From positions 1 to 5,235 of the forward strand of contig CAJPTB010000158.1 in NCBI GenBank assembly GCA_905373325.1: a stretch of DNA of 5,235 bases. The letters are read 5' to 3'. This document shows, piece after piece, positions 3,569-5,235 of the stretch. The notes under the pieces were generated by a model that did not search any database, was not told the origin of the DNA, and saw nothing but the letters and a program-made list of their open reading frames with translations. Source of the stretch: an uncultured Ancrocorticia sp. GTDB taxonomy: Bacteria; Actinomycetota; Actinomycetes; Actinomycetales; Actinomycetaceae. The translations under genes were made by a program, and so were the position numbers. The stretch's first letter is position 1, and each line of letters begins with the position of its first letter.

Positions 3569-5235
3569 GGACCGTGCGCGGCGCAACCCGTCGACCACGA
3601 CGCGCAGGAGCTTCGTCGCTCCGCCCTTCGAGAGGGGCTCGTTGTTGTTGCCGCACTTCGGGGACTGGACGCAGCGGGGGCACCCGTCCGTGCACGGGCA
3701 GCTTTCCAAAGCGGCGAGTGTGGCCTCCATCCAGATTCGTCCGTGTTCGAAGCCGTGAAGGGAGCAGCCTGAACCGCCGGGGACGGCGTCGTGGACGATG
3801 ACGGTCGCCGCTTGCGTGTCGGCGTGCCAAACGGTCGATAGGCCGCCCAGATCCCAGCGGTCGCAGGTCGCCAGCAAGGGGAGGATGCCGATCGAGGTGT
3901 GCTCTGCCGCGTGGAGAGCGCCTGGAAGGTCGGACGCCGACACGCCCGCTCGTTCTAGGGCTTTCGCGTCGAGGGTCCACCACGTTCCCGAGGTGCGCAG
4001 CTCTCGCACCGGCATGTCGAGCGGGACGCGCCCCAGATAGAAGCCGTCCTCGCTTCTTCGGACGTCGTAACCGGTCACCTGAGACGTCACGAGAACCTCT
4101 CCGCGGGCCCAGATCCCGAAATCCGCATGCGCAAGCTCTTCGACGTCCACGATGTGCACCGACGTTGATTGCGCCGCATAGGTTCGGATTTCCTCGTCGC
4201 GATGGCGATGGACGACGGCGGCGTCTTCGTCGAGGCTCTCGACCATGTAAGGCACGCCTTGGTGAAGATAGACCGCGCCGGGAAAGACGGTTGCGTCCGC
4301 ACGAGCAGCATCCACTGTTCCGAGCAGGACGCCGGATTCGCCGTCGACGATGGACACCGTGCCGCCCTCGCCGCGGAGGCTGACTATGTCGTGGGCGTCT
4401 GCCCCCAGCGAAGCGTTCCAAAACCAGCCGTTTGGGCGCCGCCGCAGCAGGCCGTCGGACGCGAGGTCGTCGAAGAGGGCCGTGCTGTCAAGCCCGAAGA
4501 CCTCGGCGTCGGCCTCTGTGAGAGGGAGTTCGGCCGCTGCGGCGCAGACGTGGGGGAGGAGGACGTGCGGATTGGCCGGGTCGAAGACGTTCGTCTCCGC
4601 CGGCGACTGTGTGAACGCCTCGGGATGCGAGAGGAGGTACTGGTCCAGCGGGTCGTCCCGCCCGATGAACACGGCGACGCCGGGTTTGCCCGCGCGGCCC
4701 GCTCGTCCGATCTGCTGGGCGAAAGAGGCGTGCGTGCCCGGCCACCCCGTGACGACCACGGCGTCCAGCCCCGAGACGTCGATCCCGAGTTCGAGTGCGT
4801 TCGTCGTCGCCAGCGCTCGCAGTTCCCCCGATCTGAGAGAGTTTTCGAGGGCCCTTCTGTCTTCGGGGAGATAGCCGCCGCGGTATGCCGCGATCTCAGG
4901 GTCGAGGCCCGATGCGTTCGCCGCCGACCAGTCGCGGGCAATCTCCGCAACCCGCTCGGCTCCGGCCCGCGAGCGGACGAATGTGAGCGTTTGCGCGCCC
5001 GCCGCGGCAAGCACGCCCGTGAGTTCGCCCGCCTCAGTGTTCGCAGCGCGCCGCGGCCCGCCGGGGAAGTCGGTTCCGGCGTCGTGCCCGGTTTTGGGAT
5101 CGCCCTCGGTTCCAGTGCGACTTTGGGGTTCGGCATGTCTCTCGGCCCCGGCGTCGCTCCGCGGCTCGAGGCCTGTGCCTTCTGCGCGCGGGACGACCCG
5201 CTGGACCAGTACCTCCTCTCGCATCCCGAGGCGTT
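3566..5235 (-). CDS. DEAD/DEAH-box helicase with DUF1998 C-terminus (partial; N-terminal half beyond window)
   Basis: Minus-strand frame open to the right edge, ending in TGA at 3568-3566. The visible part is the second RecA-like domain and C-terminal region of a MrfA/Hrq1-like superfamily 2 DNA helicase. In the translation from ATG 5224, TLTFVRSRAGAERVA (about 79-93) is motif IV, ATTNALELGIDV...GWPG (139-163) is motif V, and QQIGRAGRAG (170-179) is motif VI. The DUF1998 region holds HDAVPGGSGC (478-487) and a cysteine cluster CPCTDGCPRC...PKC (509-524), matching the metal-binding cluster of the family; B. subtilis MrfA acts in mitomycin-damage repair. Walker A and the DEAH box are outside. 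Residues 1-13 come from an inverted repeat of codons 187-202, so ATG 5224 is not a credible start. The Ser/Thr/Gly-rich stretch 14-58 is also unlike the family. Confidence 0.9.
   Translation of the reverse strand, partial: RLGMREEVLVQRVVPRAEGTGLEPRSDAGAERHAEPQSRTGTEGDPKTGHDAGTDFPGGPRRAANTEAGELTGVLAAAGAQTLTFVRSRAGAERVAEIARDWSAANASGLDPEIAAYRGGYLPEDRRALENSLRSGELRALATTNALELGIDVSGLDAVVVTGWPGTHASFAQQIGRAGRAGKPGVAVFIGRDDPLDQYLLSHPEAFTQSPAETNVFDPANPHVLLPHVCAAAAELPLTEADAEVFGLDSTALFDDLASDGLLRRRPNGWFWNASLGADAHDIVSLRGEGGTVSIVDGESGVLLGTVDAARADATVFPGAVYLHQGVPYMVESLDEDAAVVHRHRDEEIRTYAAQSTSVHIVDVEELAHADFGIWARGEVLVTSQVTGYDVRRSEDGFYLGRVPLDMPVRELRTSGTWWTLDAKALERAGVSASDLPGALHAAEHTSIGILPLLATCDRWDLGGLSTVWHADTQAATVIVHDAVPGGSGCSLHGFEHGRIWMEATLAALESCPCTDGCPRCVQSPKCGNNNEPLSKGGATKLLRVVVDGLRRARS
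4614..4661 (+). repeat. Left arm of a 48-bp perfect inverted repeat, inside the helicase gene
   Basis: This stretch, beginning AACGCCTCGGGATGCGAG, is the exact reverse complement of 5188-5235. Here it is ordinary helicase coding sequence; on the minus strand it encodes RDDPLDQYLLSHPEAF, a conserved block just after motif VI. It is therefore the original copy of the pair. Confidence 0.95.
5188..5235 (-). repeat. Right arm of the 48-bp perfect inverted repeat, running off the window edge
   Basis: These last 48 bases are the exact reverse complement of 4614-4661 and the match is still perfect at the edge, so the true repeat may be longer. On the + strand this copy encodes RDDPLDQYLLSHPEA, a helicase fragment in the wrong orientation. 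Such a copy at a sequence end is typical of a fold-back chimera from multiple-displacement amplification or of misassembly. A real inverted duplication cannot be excluded from the window alone. Confidence 0.9.

Noticed and set aside
3429..4421. 330-codon minus-strand ORF overlapping the helicase
   Set aside because: It is an Arg/Pro-rich shadow in another frame of the same strand as the helicase, whose translation shows clear helicase motifs. Its C-terminal end only reads through the repeat array.

Overview
The window looks like chromosomal DNA of a high-GC actinobacterium, possibly of the Actinomyces/Actinomycetaceae type (an impression, not a proof). The clue is gene order. A tight-adherence (Tad/Flp) pilus block on the + strand (end of a TadB-like gene, a TadC-like gene, a small DUF4244-type pilin, TadE and a second TadE-like protein) runs head-on into a minus-strand DEAD/DEAH helicase with a DUF1998 C-terminus. 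This 'helicase/secretion neighbourhood' is known across Actinobacteria, and M. tuberculosis has related genes around Rv3649 and Rv3654c-Rv3660c. The ATPase TadA and the regulator-like Ssd protein expected upstream lie outside the window, as does the helicase N-terminal half.

Layout: 2-268 end of tadB; 271-816 tadC (2-nt gap, one operon); 817-1874 an unusually long non-coding stretch of about 1.06 kb; 1875-2069 pilin; 2070-2245 spacer opening with a strong hairpin; 2246-2719 tadE; 2716-3270 TadE-like, overlapping tadE by 4 nt; 3271-3565 convergent spacer; 3566 to the right edge, helicase on the minus strand.

TadB and TadC form the inner-membrane platform on which an ATPase drives assembly. 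The 64-aa pilin is the likely fibre subunit, and TadE and the TadE-like protein are likely minor pseudopilins. The helicase is conserved beside these genes, but its link to piliation is unexplained.

The most interesting DNA is non-coding. The tadC-pilin gap contains a 12-bp palindrome, an island of about 66% A+T with mutually exclusive hairpins, an exact 61-bp tandem duplication, and a run of 21-bp direct repeats with an AATCGGT core spaced two helical turns apart. The convergent gap carries six degenerate 24-25-bp units of a related RATCGG motif in the opposite orientation, and the helicase stop codon lies inside the first unit. A weaker resemblance appears between pilin and tadE. This suggests a dispersed short repeat family, or binding sites, in the spacers of this locus.

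Two cautions affect annotation. The last 48 bases of the window (5188-5235) are an exact reverse complement of 4614-4661 inside the same helicase gene, so the apparent helicase start in this window is probably not real; this may be an amplification or assembly fold-back. The first ~50 residues of the TadE-like ORF are Arg-rich and probably not native pilin sequence.
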